Notes: generated by a model not told the origin, from the letters alone. A DNA stretch of 64,000 bases from Bog-473 sp963745665 (GCA_963745665.1 CAVUYE010000001.1:62001-126000); one strand, 5' to 3'; shown: positions 51,352 to 60,275, counted from the first letter of the stretch. A program made the numbers and translations.

Positions 51352-52698
51352 TCAGCCAAGGCCGCTGAGAGCACTCGCTCCCGGACGGCCCAGCAGCCCC
51401 CGCTCCACGACATGCGCCGCCGCGTCCGCCGCCGCCGCGCCGCGCCGCTGCGCGCCGAAGGCGCCGAGCAGCGCCACCATCACCACGGCGTCCACCTCCA
51501 CGTCGCCGAAGCCGCGACCGCCGAGGATCGGCACCATCTGCCGACGCCCCCAGTCGAGCGCCGAGGCGGAGAGCGAGCGCAGCCTGGCGTCCTCGAGCGC
51601 GGCGCCGACCCAGACGCGGATCATGGCGGCCTCGCCTGATTGCGCCGCGTTGTACCGCCGGAGCCACCGACGCAGTTCCGGACCGTTCTGTGTCGTCAAA
51701 TCCGGGATGTCCACGAACGCGTCGGCGACGACACGCATCGCTTGCACGGTGAGCACCATCGCCAGCTCGTCCTTGTTCTCGAAATAGCGGTAGAAGACCC
51801 CGTGGGACACCCCGGCCGCGGCGGCGAGGTCGTCGACGCGGGTGCGGTGATAGCCCCGCTGGACGAAGACGTCGCGGCCGTTCTCCACTAACGCCTTGAA
51901 TGCGGTGCGCTTGTCCGTTCCGGATTGGAGGGCCTCTTCCTTCTTGAGCATGTCGCTGACCACGGGCCCGAAGGGCACACGCGGAGGAGGTGTGCGGGGA
52001 CAGCGGTGCACGTTGACGGCGCTGCGGCCGAAGAGCGAGCGGTGGATGACGTCGGTGATGGCGACCTCGACCCGTTCCCTGGAATACACCTCCGGGGCGA
52101 CCGCGCGCAGGCTGGCGGCATCGTCGAGCGTTCTGGCCAGACAGGCCAGCAACAGGGCCAGAAGCGGGTCGAGCTGGCGTGGCGCCAGATCACTGGTGGA
52201 GAGCTTCGAGCGGAGGCGGCCCACGCTCTGATCCCGGAGGCGGACCACCGTGGTGGTCAAGCCGTCGTCGTTCTCGAGCGCCGCGGGCAGGGCCTGGAAG
52301 ATCGGGCCGTACCGCGCATGGATGTCCCCGTAGCGACCGACCCAGGTTCGCAGGCCTTCCCAGCCGTCCGCCTCCGGCGTCAGCGGGTCGATGGCCTCGG
52401 TCGACGCGCTGATCTGGCGCGCGACCTGGCCCGCCAGGCTGCTGAAGACGTCCTCTTTGCCTGAGAAGTACTGGTAAAAGGAGACCCTCGAGCAACTGGC
52501 CTGCTCACTGATGCGACCGATGCTGCACCGATGGAAGCCCTCGTCGCCGAAGAGCTGCAGCGCCGCATCGAGGATGCGCTGCCTGGTCCGTTGCCCGCGT
52601 GCTCCCACCCTCGGGTTGTCCGAGAAGGGTGCCCGCCGGCGCACGGGCTCAGCGTCCTCGCGCAGTGCAACCGGGGAAGCGACATCCCGCGTCGTCAC
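51352..52698 (-). CDS. tandem TetR-family regulator with two HTH domains
   Basis: 448 residues formed by two complete TetR units. The first HTH is at ~37-84 (RQRILDAALQLFGDEGFHRC, SFYQYFSGKEDVF), the second at ~262-312 (KRTAFKALVENGRDVFVQRG, YHRTRVDDLAAAAGVSHGVF). Each is followed by a helical ligand domain. Such double TetR proteins occur in mycobacteria and relatives and act as built-in dimers. It lies downstream of the crotonase start region and 128 bases from the ABC permease start; it may control the transporter or the crotonase. Confidence 0.88.
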   Translation of the reverse strand: MTTRDVASPVALREDAEPVRRRAPFSDNPRVGARGQRTRQRILDAALQLFGDEGFHRCSIGRISEQASCSRVSFYQYFSGKEDVFSSLAGQVARQISASTEAIDPLTPEADGWEGLRTWVGRYGDIHARYGPIFQALPAALENDDGLTTTVVRLRDQSVGRLRSKLSTSDLAPRQLDPLLALLLACLARTLDDAASLRAVAPEVYSRERVEVAITDVIHRSLFGRSAVNVHRCPRTPPPRVPFGPVVSDMLKKEEALQSGTDKRTAFKALVENGRDVFVQRGYHRTRVDDLAAAAGVSHGVFYRYFENKDELAMVLTVQAMRVVADAFVDIPDLTTQNGPELRRWLRRYNAAQSGEAAMIRVWVGAALEDARLRSLSASALDWGRRQMVPILGGRGFGDVEVDAVVMVALLGAFGAQRRGAAAADAAAHVVERGLLGRPGASALSGLG

Positions 52699-52769
52699 GT
52701 CACGACCGTCGCTCGCGGTGGGGGCGGCCGCCGGCTGCCCCCGAAGGTGTCACCGGTGCCGTGTGCCGT

Positions 52770-53678
52770 TCAGGAGTCCGCTCGGACCTTGTCCTTGACG
52801 GACGGCACGATCGGCGGCGCGTTCTTCCAGTTCGGCAGCCCACTGTCTTCCTTGGCCACCGGGAACTTGTCCTCGTTGACCTGGGCCCAGTGCGAGTGGT
52901 TGAGCTCGTGCAACGTGAAGCAAGCATTCAACGCGTTGTAGAAGCCCATATTGTCGACGGTCTGGTTCACAGCTTCCTTCACCAGCAACGAGGTGATCGA
53001 CGGCAGTATGGCGATCCGCTCTGCGAACTCCTGCGTGCGCTGGGTGAGGTCGTCGGCGGGAAAGATCTTGCTGACCATGCCCAGGCCGTGCGCCTCCTCG
53101 GCGTCGATGGAGTCACCCGTCAGGAGGAGCTCCTTCGCCTTACGCGGACCGAACTCCCACGGGTGCGCGAAGTACTCCGTCCCACACATGCCGAGGCGGG
53201 TGCCCACGACGTCGGCAAAACGAGTGCCCTCGGCGCAGACGATGAGGTCGCAGGCCCAGAGGAGCATCAGCCCCGCCGCGTACACATCGCCGTGCGCCTG
53301 CCCGATGGTGATCTTGCGAAGATTGCGCCACCGACGCGTGTTCTCGAAGTAGTAGTGCCACTCCTGGAGCATCAGGCTTTCGGCGCCCTTGCGCGTCGCA
53401 CCGTTGATGGAGCTCGTGTAGTGCGGATTCGGTCCATGCCTGCCCTCCTCCATGGCGACCTTCGAGCCCAGGTCGTGTCCCGAGGAGAACATCGGGCCCA
53501 TGCCGCCGAGGATCACGACTCGGACCTCGTCGTCCGCCTCAGCCTCGAGGAACGCGTCGTTCAGATCGACCAGGAGCCCGCGGTTCTGGGCGTTGCGCGC
53601 CTCGGGGCGGTTGAGCATGATGCGCGCCACCTTCCCCGAGTCGAGTTTCTCGTAGGTCACGAACTTGTAGTCAGGCAT
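52770..53678 (-). CDS. enoyl-CoA hydratase/isomerase-family protein
   Basis: 302 residues. VARIMLNRPEARNAQNRGLL opens the fold; MFSSGHDLGSKVAMEEGRHG and GQAHGDVYAAGLMLLWACDL are the oxyanion parts. A C-terminal extension (NHSHWAQVNEDKFPVAKEDS and on to KDKVRADS) is longer than in housekeeping hydratases. ATG 53678. It is followed by the tandem TetR on the same strand 71 bases on. Probably acts on a bulky or cyclic CoA ester. Confidence 0.9.
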   Translation of the reverse strand: MPDYKFVTYEKLDSGKVARIMLNRPEARNAQNRGLLVDLNDAFLEAEADDEVRVVILGGMGPMFSSGHDLGSKVAMEEGRHGPNPHYTSSINGATRKGAESLMLQEWHYYFENTRRWRNLRKITIGQAHGDVYAAGLMLLWACDLIVCAEGTRFADVVGTRLGMCGTEYFAHPWEFGPRKAKELLLTGDSIDAEEAHGLGMVSKIFPADDLTQRTQEFAERIAILPSITSLLVKEAVNQTVDNMGFYNALNACFTLHELNHSHWAQVNEDKFPVAKEDSGLPNWKNAPPIVPSVKDKVRADS

Positions 53679-53801
53679 ATGACGGCTCCTCCACGAGTGC
53701 AGCGTGTCGTTCGGAAAGTGACCCTACTGTTAGAAATGCTGCGATGCACCTTGGCCGCCACTCGCCCCGCGGACCCGCCACAGGGCAGGGGCGAGCGGGA
53801 A

Positions 53802-55001
53802 TCACACGACCGCGGCGGCCTGCTCGACGCGCATAATCCGGGCCAGGTTGCCGCCCATGATCTTCCGCACGTCCTCGTCCGAGAGGCCCTCGGGGAGGTG
53901 GTCGATGTAGCTACACGGCTCGGCCAGGCCCTCGGGGTGGGGGTAGTCAGAACCGAAGAGGACGTGGTCGGCGCCGATCACGTCGATGATCTCCCCCAGG
54001 TCGTCCTCGTGGAAAGGGCTCACGTAGATGTTGTGCTTGAACTGCTCGACCGGATCGCCGTCAAAGGCGTTCGGCATCTTCCTGTAGGCGTCGCCGAGGT
54101 GGTTGACGAATCCTCGAATCCACTCGCCACCGGCCTCGATGGAGGCGACGCGGAGGTCGGGGAAACGGGCGAACACGCCGTGGCAGACGAAGGCCGCCAT
54201 GGTGTCTTGAATCGGCCGATGACCGCCGGTCATGTAGGTGAACGAGTCGAGCCGGAAGGGCAGCATCTCGCTCGGGCCCGTCCAGTCGCTCGCGTAGCGC
54301 GCGTAGCCACTGTCAGAGGAGTGCATCGACACGAGGATGTCGGCGTCGACCACGGCCTGCCAGAACGGGTCGAACTCGGGAAAACCGAACGAGCGCGAGC
54401 CGCGGTAGCCCGGTGCCGGCGCCGGGCGGATGAGCACCGTCTTGGCGCCCCGCTCCACGCACCATTCGAGCTCCTCAATTGCCCTCTCCACGATGGGGAG
54501 CGTGATGACCGGCGTGGCGAAGATCCGATCCTCGTAGTTGAACTTCCACTCTTCGTACATCCACTCGTTCAGCGAGTGGATCGCCGCGTGCGTCAGCTCG
54601 GGGTCGTCCCGCATGCGCTCTTCCAAAAGGCTGGCCAGCGTGGGGAACATGAGCGACCGGTCGACGCCGAGTTCGTTCATCACCTCGATACGGGGCTCGG
54701 GGTGCTGGAAGGCCGGGATGCTGCGCATCGGCTCACCGATCACCTCTCGGTACGACTTGCCCTCGGGGTTGCCGTTGCGGAAGTACTCCTCCTGGGCCCC
54801 GGGCCGGGCCACGACCTCGAAGGTCGGGTTCGGGATGTACTCGCTCACCGTGCCCCGGATCATGATCTTCGTGCGCCCGCGCAGTTCGACGTAGTCGATG
54901 GCGCCCTTGTAGCGATCCGGCAGGTACCTCGTGAACGAGTCCCGGGTCTCGTAGAAGTGGTTGTCGGCGTCGAAAACGGGGAAATCGCAAACTCTCGGCA
55001 T
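53802..55001 (-). CDS. amidohydrolase-family metal-dependent hydrolase (paralogue B)
   Basis: 399 residues. FPVFDADNHFYETRDSFTRY, FEVVARPGAQEEYFRNGNPE, SMHSSDSG, SPFHEDDLGEIIDVIGADHV and FGSDYPHPEGLAEP are collinear with the paralogue at 35581. It has the same DADNH variation at the metal site. ATG 55001 lies 7 bases from a -10 box, suggesting a leaderless mRNA. Possible roles: hydrolysis or decarboxylation of a ring-derived acid, or a CoA-ester hydrolase. Confidence 0.9.
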   Translation of the reverse strand: MPRVCDFPVFDADNHFYETRDSFTRYLPDRYKGAIDYVELRGRTKIMIRGTVSEYIPNPTFEVVARPGAQEEYFRNGNPEGKSYREVIGEPMRSIPAFQHPEPRIEVMNELGVDRSLMFPTLASLLEERMRDDPELTHAAIHSLNEWMYEEWKFNYEDRIFATPVITLPIVERAIEELEWCVERGAKTVLIRPAPAPGYRGSRSFGFPEFDPFWQAVVDADILVSMHSSDSGYARYASDWTGPSEMLPFRLDSFTYMTGGHRPIQDTMAAFVCHGVFARFPDLRVASIEAGGEWIRGFVNHLGDAYRKMPNAFDGDPVEQFKHNIYVSPFHEDDLGEIIDVIGADHVLFGSDYPHPEGLAEPCSYIDHLPEGLSDEDVRKIMGGNLARIMRVEQAAAVV

Positions 55002-55008
55002 AGTGAAA

Positions 55009-55038
55009 AGGATAAGCGTTTTTGACTATGACGTCAAT
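55009..55038 (-). promoter_or_regulatory. leaderless promoter with TTGACGTC element, amidohydrolase B
   Basis: Minus strand: TTGACG (complement of 55032-55037), 17 bases, TATCCT (complement of 55009-55014), then 7 bases to ATG 55001. The -35 lies inside the shared element ATTGACGTCATA (55027-55038), which includes the palindrome TGACGTCA. A second TGTCAT sits just upstream. Confidence 0.7.
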
Positions 55039-55140
55039 GTCATACAACGGTCCACCTCAGCCGCCTCGCCACCCGGTGAATGACCTGTTCACCGTGGACT
55101 TTTGCAGTCTACGCCGCCAAGCCCAGCGCGCGTCGAGGGG

Positions 55141-56646
55141 TCAACGATTCGTCGGGAAGTGCAACTCCATACTGGTCGGTCCGGGATCTGGCCAGCGGGA
55201 CGTCACGACCTTCGGCCGCGTGTAGAAGCGAATCCCGTCCGGGCCGTAAATGGAGGAGTCACCGAAAATGGAGGCCTTCCATCCGCCGAAGGAATGCGAC
55301 GCCACGGGAACGGGGATCGGCACGTTGATGCCGACCATGCCCACCTGGATCTCTCGTTCGAAGCGACGCGCGATGCCACCGTCCCGGGTGTACAGGGCCG
55401 TGCCGTTGCCGTAGGGGTTGTCGTTCACAAGCGTGAGCGCCTCGTCAAAGGTGGGGACGCGCACGACGCTGAGCACAGGTCCGAAGATCTCGTCGTCATA
55501 GACCCTCATGCCCGGCTTCACATCGTCGAGCAACGAGCAGCCCACGAAGAATCCGTTCCCCAGCTCAGCGCGGGCACCGTCGACCACCACCTTGGCCCCT
55601 TCGTCCGCTGCGCGCTCGACGTACGACTGCACGCGCTCACGATGCTCCGCGGTGATGAGTGGGCCCATCATCGACGACTGGTCATCGCCGGCACCGACGA
55701 CGACATCGGGAATCCGGCTGGCGATGGCATCGACGAGCGGATCGGCCACGGCTCCCACGGCCACGACCACGGAAATCGCCATGCACCGTTCGCCGGCCGA
55801 GCCGTATGCAGCCGAAATTGCTGCATCAGCAGCCGCGTCGATGTCGGCGTCGGGCATCACGACCATGTGGTTCTTGGCGCCACCGAGCGCCTGGACCCGC
55901 TTGCCGTAACGCGTGCCCGTCTCGTAGATGTGGCGCGCCACCGGGGTGCTGCCCACGAACGAGATAGCCGCCACGTCCGGGTGGGCCAGCAGCGTCTCGA
56001 CCGCCTCGCGATCGCCCTGCACCACGCTGAAGACGCCGTCGGGGAAGCCGGCCCGCTGCACGATGTCGGCCAGGACGAGTGAGGCCGAGGGATCCTTCTC
56101 CGACGGCTTCAAGACGAAACAGTTCCCGCAGGCGATGGCGTTGGCCATCATCCACATCGGCACCATGACCGGGAAGTTGAAGGGCGTGATGCCCGCCACG
56201 ACCCCGATCGGCTCGAGCACCGTGCGGATGTCGATGCCCGTCGAGACCTCTGAATTGGACGACCCCTTCAAGAGGTTCGGGATACCGCAGGCGAACTCGA
56301 CGTTCTCGATGCCGCGCGCCACCTCGCCCCGCGCATCCTTGAGCACTTTGCCGTGCTCGCTGGTCACGGCGGCGGCGAGCTCGTCCCGACTGGCGTCGAG
56401 CAGCTCACGCAGACGGAACAGCAGGCTGGCCCGCCGGGTGAGCGAGGAGGAGCGCCACTCGCGGGAGGCCTCGACGGCCGCTGCCACCACCGCGTCGACC
56501 TCCGCCGGTGAGGCCAGGGCCACCTCGGCGGCCTGCACTCCCCGGGCCGGGTCGTAGACCGGTGCGGTCCGGCCCGAGTCTCCGGGTACGGTCCGGCCGG
56601 CGATCCAGTGCCCGATATGCCGCACGTCAGTCGAGGAGGGAGTCAT
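55141..56646 (-). CDS. mmsA: CoA-acylating methylmalonate-semialdehyde dehydrogenase (MmsA type)
   Basis: 501 residues, aldehyde dehydrogenase fold. Catalytic Cys288 in SAGERCMAIS and Asn157 in TPFNFPVMVP are present; the combination SAGERCMA and VQALGGAKNHMVVMPDAD is the MmsA signature. It converts methylmalonate or malonate semialdehyde to propionyl-CoA or acetyl-CoA with NAD and CoA. In valine and some sterol side-chain routes this follows HIBADH. ATG 56646, divergent from the thiolase fusion across a KstR-like palindrome. Confidence 0.92.
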   Translation of the reverse strand: MTPSSTDVRHIGHWIAGRTVPGDSGRTAPVYDPARGVQAAEVALASPAEVDAVVAAAVEASREWRSSSLTRRASLLFRLRELLDASRDELAAAVTSEHGKVLKDARGEVARGIENVEFACGIPNLLKGSSNSEVSTGIDIRTVLEPIGVVAGITPFNFPVMVPMWMMANAIACGNCFVLKPSEKDPSASLVLADIVQRAGFPDGVFSVVQGDREAVETLLAHPDVAAISFVGSTPVARHIYETGTRYGKRVQALGGAKNHMVVMPDADIDAAADAAISAAYGSAGERCMAISVVVAVGAVADPLVDAIASRIPDVVVGAGDDQSSMMGPLITAEHRERVQSYVERAADEGAKVVVDGARAELGNGFFVGCSLLDDVKPGMRVYDDEIFGPVLSVVRVPTFDEALTLVNDNPYGNGTALYTRDGGIARRFEREIQVGMVGINVPIPVPVASHSFGGWKASIFGDSSIYGPDGIRFYTRPKVVTSRWPDPGPTSMELHFPTNR

Positions 56647-56770
56647 ATCGCCGGGATCTTATGGCCAGCCTCGACCACTGCCGTTCCTGGCTGGAGGCCG
56701 GTTCTCAGGCACGGCGTCCGCGCCGAGCGGAGGGCCGGCTCGGGCATTGCCGGCCGTGGCACGTATCATG

Positions 56771-56803
56771 TCGAACGTGTTCGATTGCGACGTCGATGTC
56801 AAT
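56771..56803. promoter_or_regulatory. KstR-like palindrome and adjacent GACGTC/TGTCAAT element
   Basis: TCGAACGTGTTCGA (56771-56784) fits the mycobacterial KstR consensus TnnAACnnGTTnnA exactly, with perfect six-base arms. From 56784 to 56803 the sequence contains GCGACGTCGATGTCAAT, a looser copy of the TTGACGTC element. The site lies between the divergent mmsA and thiolase-fusion genes, 125 and 70 bases from their starts. Confidence 0.6.
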
Positions 56804-56853
56804 ACTGGATCCGGCGCCCCGGTCCGGTTCCGGCGGCGCCGCGGGGCGATGTG

Positions 56854-58509
56854 ATGCGGCCCCTCCCTGAGCTCACCCCGGCGAACGACTGGTTTTGGAC
56901 CTCGGGCGCCGACGGCACCCTCCGCATTCAGGGCTGCAGCGACTGCGGCGAGCTGGTCCACCCGCCGGTGCCCATCTGCCCGTACTGCCGCAGCCGTTCG
57001 TCCAAGCCGACCGCTGTGTCGGGACGCGGCACCATCGTGGGTTTCACAGTCAACACCCACCGCTGGCTGCCGGACTTCGATCCGCCGTACGTCATCGCAA
57101 ACGTCGCGCTGGCGGAGGATCCACGCGTCCACCTCACGACCAACATCGTGGGGTGCGAGCCGGGCGATGTCCAGATCGATCAGGAGGTCTCGGTCCAGTT
57201 CCTGCAGCAGGAGGACGTGTGGCTCCCGCTCTTCGAGCCGACGGGATCCGTCGACCCGGTCGACTGGGTCGCGGAGCCGGTGCGGCCACTCCCCCGCGCG
57301 CCTCTCAGCGACGAACGCTTCGAGCACCGAGCCATCCTCAGCGGCATCGGGCGCTCCGCTTTCGGCCGGCGGCTGATGGTCGACCCGCTCGCGCTGGCCG
57401 TCGATGCCAGCCTGGCGGCGATCGCCGATGCGGGGCTGACGCTGGACGACATCGACGGACTGTCGACGTACCCAGGGCCGAGCGGTGGCGGCATGAGCGA
57501 GGGGGGCGTCACCGCCATCGAAGAGGCGCTGCGCATCCACCCGACATGGCACAACGGGGGTGGCGACCTGCCCGGGCCCGGTGGCTCGATCATTGCCGCT
57601 GCCCTGGCGGTGGCGTCGGGTCTGTGCCGTCACGTCCTCTGCTTCCGCACGGTCTGGGAGTCCACGTTCGCTGTGTTGGCGGCGCAGGCTGCGGTGGGCC
57701 AGACCAACGCCGACGGGCATCGAGCCGAGCGCGTCTCGGGCCCGTTCCGTGAGTGGCGCGCCCCCTTCGGTGCGATCTCCGCCGCCAACTGGATCGCCAT
57801 GAATGCCAATCAATACCTGCACCGCTACAACGTTCCCCGCGAGATGCTGGGGTTCATCGCCCTCAACGGTCGACGGAACGCAGCACTGAACCCGGCGGCC
57901 ATCTACCGGGAACCGATGACGATGGACGACTACATTTCGGCGCGTCCCATCACCTCGCCGTTCGGGCTCTACGACTGCGACATCCCGTGCGACGGCTCCA
58001 TCGCCGTCATCGTCTCCGCCGCTTCGGTCGCCGACGACCTCCCCCACACAGCGGTGCGCATCGAAGCGGCCGGCACGCAGATCCTCGAGCGAGTGTCGTG
58101 GGACCAGGACACCCTGACCCATGAGCCCCAGGTCATCGGTCAGGCCGCCCACCTATGGACCCGCACAAGTGTGCGACCGTCCGAGGTGGACGTGGCCCTG
58201 GTCTACGACGGGTTCACCTTCAACGCCATCTCGTGGCTTGAAGGCCTCGGGTTCTGCGGGTTCGGCGAGGCCTACGACTGGCTCGACGGCGGGCGCCGCA
58301 TCGCCCTCGACGGTGAGCTTCCCGTCAATCCGCACGGCGGACAGCTCTCCGAGGGGCGGTCGCACGGCTTCGGCTTCCTGTACGAGGCGGTCACGCAGCT
58401 GCGTCACGACGCCGGAGAGCGCCAGGTGGCCGGTGCGAAGACGGCAGTGGTCACTTCCGGTGGTGGCACGCCGTCCGGTGTGCTCCTGTTGCAGCGGAAG
58501 GACGCCTGA
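56854..58509 (+). CDS. DUF35 (OB-fold)-thiolase/lipid-transfer fusion protein
   Basis: 551 residues. Residues 1-~150 are a DUF35 unit with a zinc ribbon (Cys28, 31, 42, 45) and an OB fold (GRGTIVGFTVNTHRWLPDFD). Residues ~165-551 are a thiolase of the lipid-transfer type: RAILSGIGRSAFGRR, ANWIAMNANQYLHRYNVPRE, ITSPFGLYDCDIPCDGSIAV, VALVYDGFTF and NPHGGQLSEGRSHGFGFL. In sterol side-chain degradation the Ltp2 aldolase works with the DUF35 protein ChsH2; here both are in one chain. GTG 56851 is an alternative start. TGATG overlap with the next TetR. Confidence 0.88.
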   Translation: MRPLPELTPANDWFWTSGADGTLRIQGCSDCGELVHPPVPICPYCRSRSSKPTAVSGRGTIVGFTVNTHRWLPDFDPPYVIANVALAEDPRVHLTTNIVGCEPGDVQIDQEVSVQFLQQEDVWLPLFEPTGSVDPVDWVAEPVRPLPRAPLSDERFEHRAILSGIGRSAFGRRLMVDPLALAVDASLAAIADAGLTLDDIDGLSTYPGPSGGGMSEGGVTAIEEALRIHPTWHNGGGDLPGPGGSIIAAALAVASGLCRHVLCFRTVWESTFAVLAAQAAVGQTNADGHRAERVSGPFREWRAPFGAISAANWIAMNANQYLHRYNVPREMLGFIALNGRRNAALNPAAIYREPMTMDDYISARPITSPFGLYDCDIPCDGSIAVIVSAASVADDLPHTAVRIEAAGTQILERVSWDQDTLTHEPQVIGQAAHLWTRTSVRPSEVDVALVYDGFTFNAISWLEGLGFCGFGEAYDWLDGGRRIALDGELPVNPHGGQLSEGRSHGFGFLYEAVTQLRHDAGERQVAGAKTAVVTSGGGTPSGVLLLQRKDA

Positions 58510-59258
58510 TGCCATCGTCGCCGGATTCAGCAGGGAAGGAGGACGCCGTGTCGATCTCAACCGCGGACCCGACGCCGGCGCTCGTGAGCGACAAGCCGAG
58601 CGGGCCCCGATCGCGCAAAGGCGTCGAGACGCGGGCGCGCCTGCTGGCTGCGGCGAAAGACGTCTTCGAGCAGGACGGCTTCCTCGACGCCCGGATCTCC
58701 GACATTGCCGAGCGGGCCGGCCTCTCGCACGGTTCCTTCTACCACTACTTCGAATCGAAGGAGGAGGTCTTCCGAGAGGTGGCGGCAGAAGTGGAGCAAC
58801 GTCTCAGCGAGCCGCTGTACAGCGTCATCCTGGACTCGCACTCGACCGCATCGCCGTACGAGCGGATCCATGAGGGGATCCGTCGGAACTTCGAGAGCTA
58901 CCGCGACGAGGCCCGCATCATGGGCGTGATCGAGCAGGTGTCGCGCTTCGACGACACCCTCCGCGCGTTCCGCAACGAGCGCCACCACGCCTCATCGGCG
59001 CAGATCGCCGACTCCATCCGTCGCCTGCAGCAACACGGGCTGGCCGACGAACGCCTCGACCCTGCGATCGCCGCGGCCGGATTGGGGGCCATGACCTACC
59101 GCTTCCCCGAGATGTGGTTCGTCCAGGGCCTGGTGAATTGCGACTTCGATCTCGGCGTGGAGCAACTGGCCCGGCTCTTCGTCAACGCGTTGGGGCTCCC
59201 AGAGCCTGCCGCTGCGACCTCGCAGGCGACCCCGGCCGAAGACCTCGTCGCCGACTGA
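58509..59258 (+). CDS. TetR-family regulator
   Basis: 249 residues. RLLAAAKDVFEQDGFLDARI, SDIAERAGLSHGSFYHYFES, KEEVFREV form the HTH. The ligand domain (TASPYERIHEGIRRNFESYR, MWFVQGLVNCDFDLGVEQLA) is of the larger acyl-CoA-sensing type. ATG 58509 overlaps the thiolase stop by one base, so both are one operon. It is the best local candidate to bind the KstR-like site upstream. Confidence 0.92.
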   Translation: MPSSPDSAGKEDAVSISTADPTPALVSDKPSGPRSRKGVETRARLLAAAKDVFEQDGFLDARISDIAERAGLSHGSFYHYFESKEEVFREVAAEVEQRLSEPLYSVILDSHSTASPYERIHEGIRRNFESYRDEARIMGVIEQVSRFDDTLRAFRNERHHASSAQIADSIRRLQQHGLADERLDPAIAAAGLGAMTYRFPEMWFVQGLVNCDFDLGVEQLARLFVNALGLPEPAAATSQATPAEDLVAD

Positions 59259-59338
59259 AGCACCTCGCCCAAGAGGGCGATCGAAGACTTTCGTCGCATC
59301 GTTCCGCGTTGTCGCACCCACCGGTAAGACTGCACTCC

Positions 59339-59671
59339 ATGGCATTCGGGCAGCAGCAGGGACCGCCGGCGTCGGCGAGGCAAGTGCAGGAGCTGTTGGT
59401 CCTCCTTCAGGAAGCCGGCCACACTGATTTTCGAGACGCGCGCGGCCCGATGGGTTTCACACAACGCCAGGCTGGTGGCAAGTTCACTCGAGACGAGGCT
59501 GATGCGCTGCTTGAACAGTTGCGTGACCAAGAGCCGGATGCAGGGAAGCCTACTGAGGTCCCGATATGGCGGCGGTCGGTCCAGCAGGATGTGCTGAGCC
59601 AGATACCTGCCGAGCGACTCGCCGTCGAGCTTCGTCGTCGCGGCTGGACGGTGGTCGAACCATTGTCGTAA
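59339..59671 (+). CDS. conserved actinobacterial hypothetical protein
   Basis: 110 residues from ATG 59339. QGPPASARQVQELLVLLQEA, HTDFRDARGPMGFTQRQAGG and KFTRDEADALLEQL form a repeat-like helical unit that I recall as widely conserved in actinobacteria; no function is known. The C-terminal QDVLSQIPAERLAVELRRRG segment is a possible second domain. Lower GC than neighbours is not evident. It lies 80 bases after the TetR on the same strand. Confidence 0.7.
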   Translation: MAFGQQQGPPASARQVQELLVLLQEAGHTDFRDARGPMGFTQRQAGGKFTRDEADALLEQLRDQEPDAGKPTEVPIWRRSVQQDVLSQIPAERLAVELRRRGWTVVEPLS

Positions 59672-59798
59672 GCCGGCGAACCGCACGGCTCTGAACGACA
59701 CAGGTCACGTCGCAGCGGGAACGTCGGCGCGCGATACTCGCCGGACCGGACACCTTCAGGGTTGCCGGCACCCACTCACGATCCATGAGGAGTCCGAG

Positions 59799-60275
59799 AT
59801 GCCCGAGACTGTCTTCCTGCCGGACCGCATCGAGGTGACCCGGCCGATCCCCGCGCCACCCTCCGCCATTTTCGACATCGTCCGCAGCCCTGCGGGCCAT
59901 GTGGCCATCGACGCCTCCGGGATGCTGCAGGATTTCACCGGCTCACCTGCGGAAAAGGTTGGCGACAGATTCGTCATCCACATGGACCGCGAGTCACTCA
60001 ACGACTTTCCACTCGGCAAGTACGACGTGACCGTGAACATCATCGTCTTCGAGCGAGACAAAGAGATCGCGTGGGACCTCGGCCCGGAGTTAGGGATCCC
60101 GCATTTCTACGGGTACCGGCTGGAGCCAGGTGAGGACGGGGTAACGAACGTCACCTCTTACTATGACTGGTCCAAGGTGGACGGCGACTTCAAGGATCGA
60201 TTCCCGATCGTGCCCGATGCAGCCCTACGCGCCACACTGGGCATCCTCGAGCGAACGGTCCGACAAGGCCTCTGA
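59799..60275 (+). CDS. SRPBCC-superfamily protein
   Basis: 158 residues. IEVTRPIPAPPSAIFDIVRS opens a START-like fold; EKVGDRFVIHMDRESLNDFP and ERDKEIAWDLGPELGIPHFY follow. No catalytic residues can be assigned. It likely binds a hydrophobic ligand. ATG 59799. The family member at 30855 is only distantly related. Confidence 0.82.
   Translation: MPETVFLPDRIEVTRPIPAPPSAIFDIVRSPAGHVAIDASGMLQDFTGSPAEKVGDRFVIHMDRESLNDFPLGKYDVTVNIIVFERDKEIAWDLGPELGIPHFYGYRLEPGEDGVTNVTSYYDWSKVDGDFKDRFPIVPDAALRATLGILERTVRQGL

Noticed and set aside
52599..55025. Long plus-strand open frame opposite the crotonase and amidohydrolase B
   Set aside because: Antisense shadow with no domain; both minus-strand genes have family motifs throughout.
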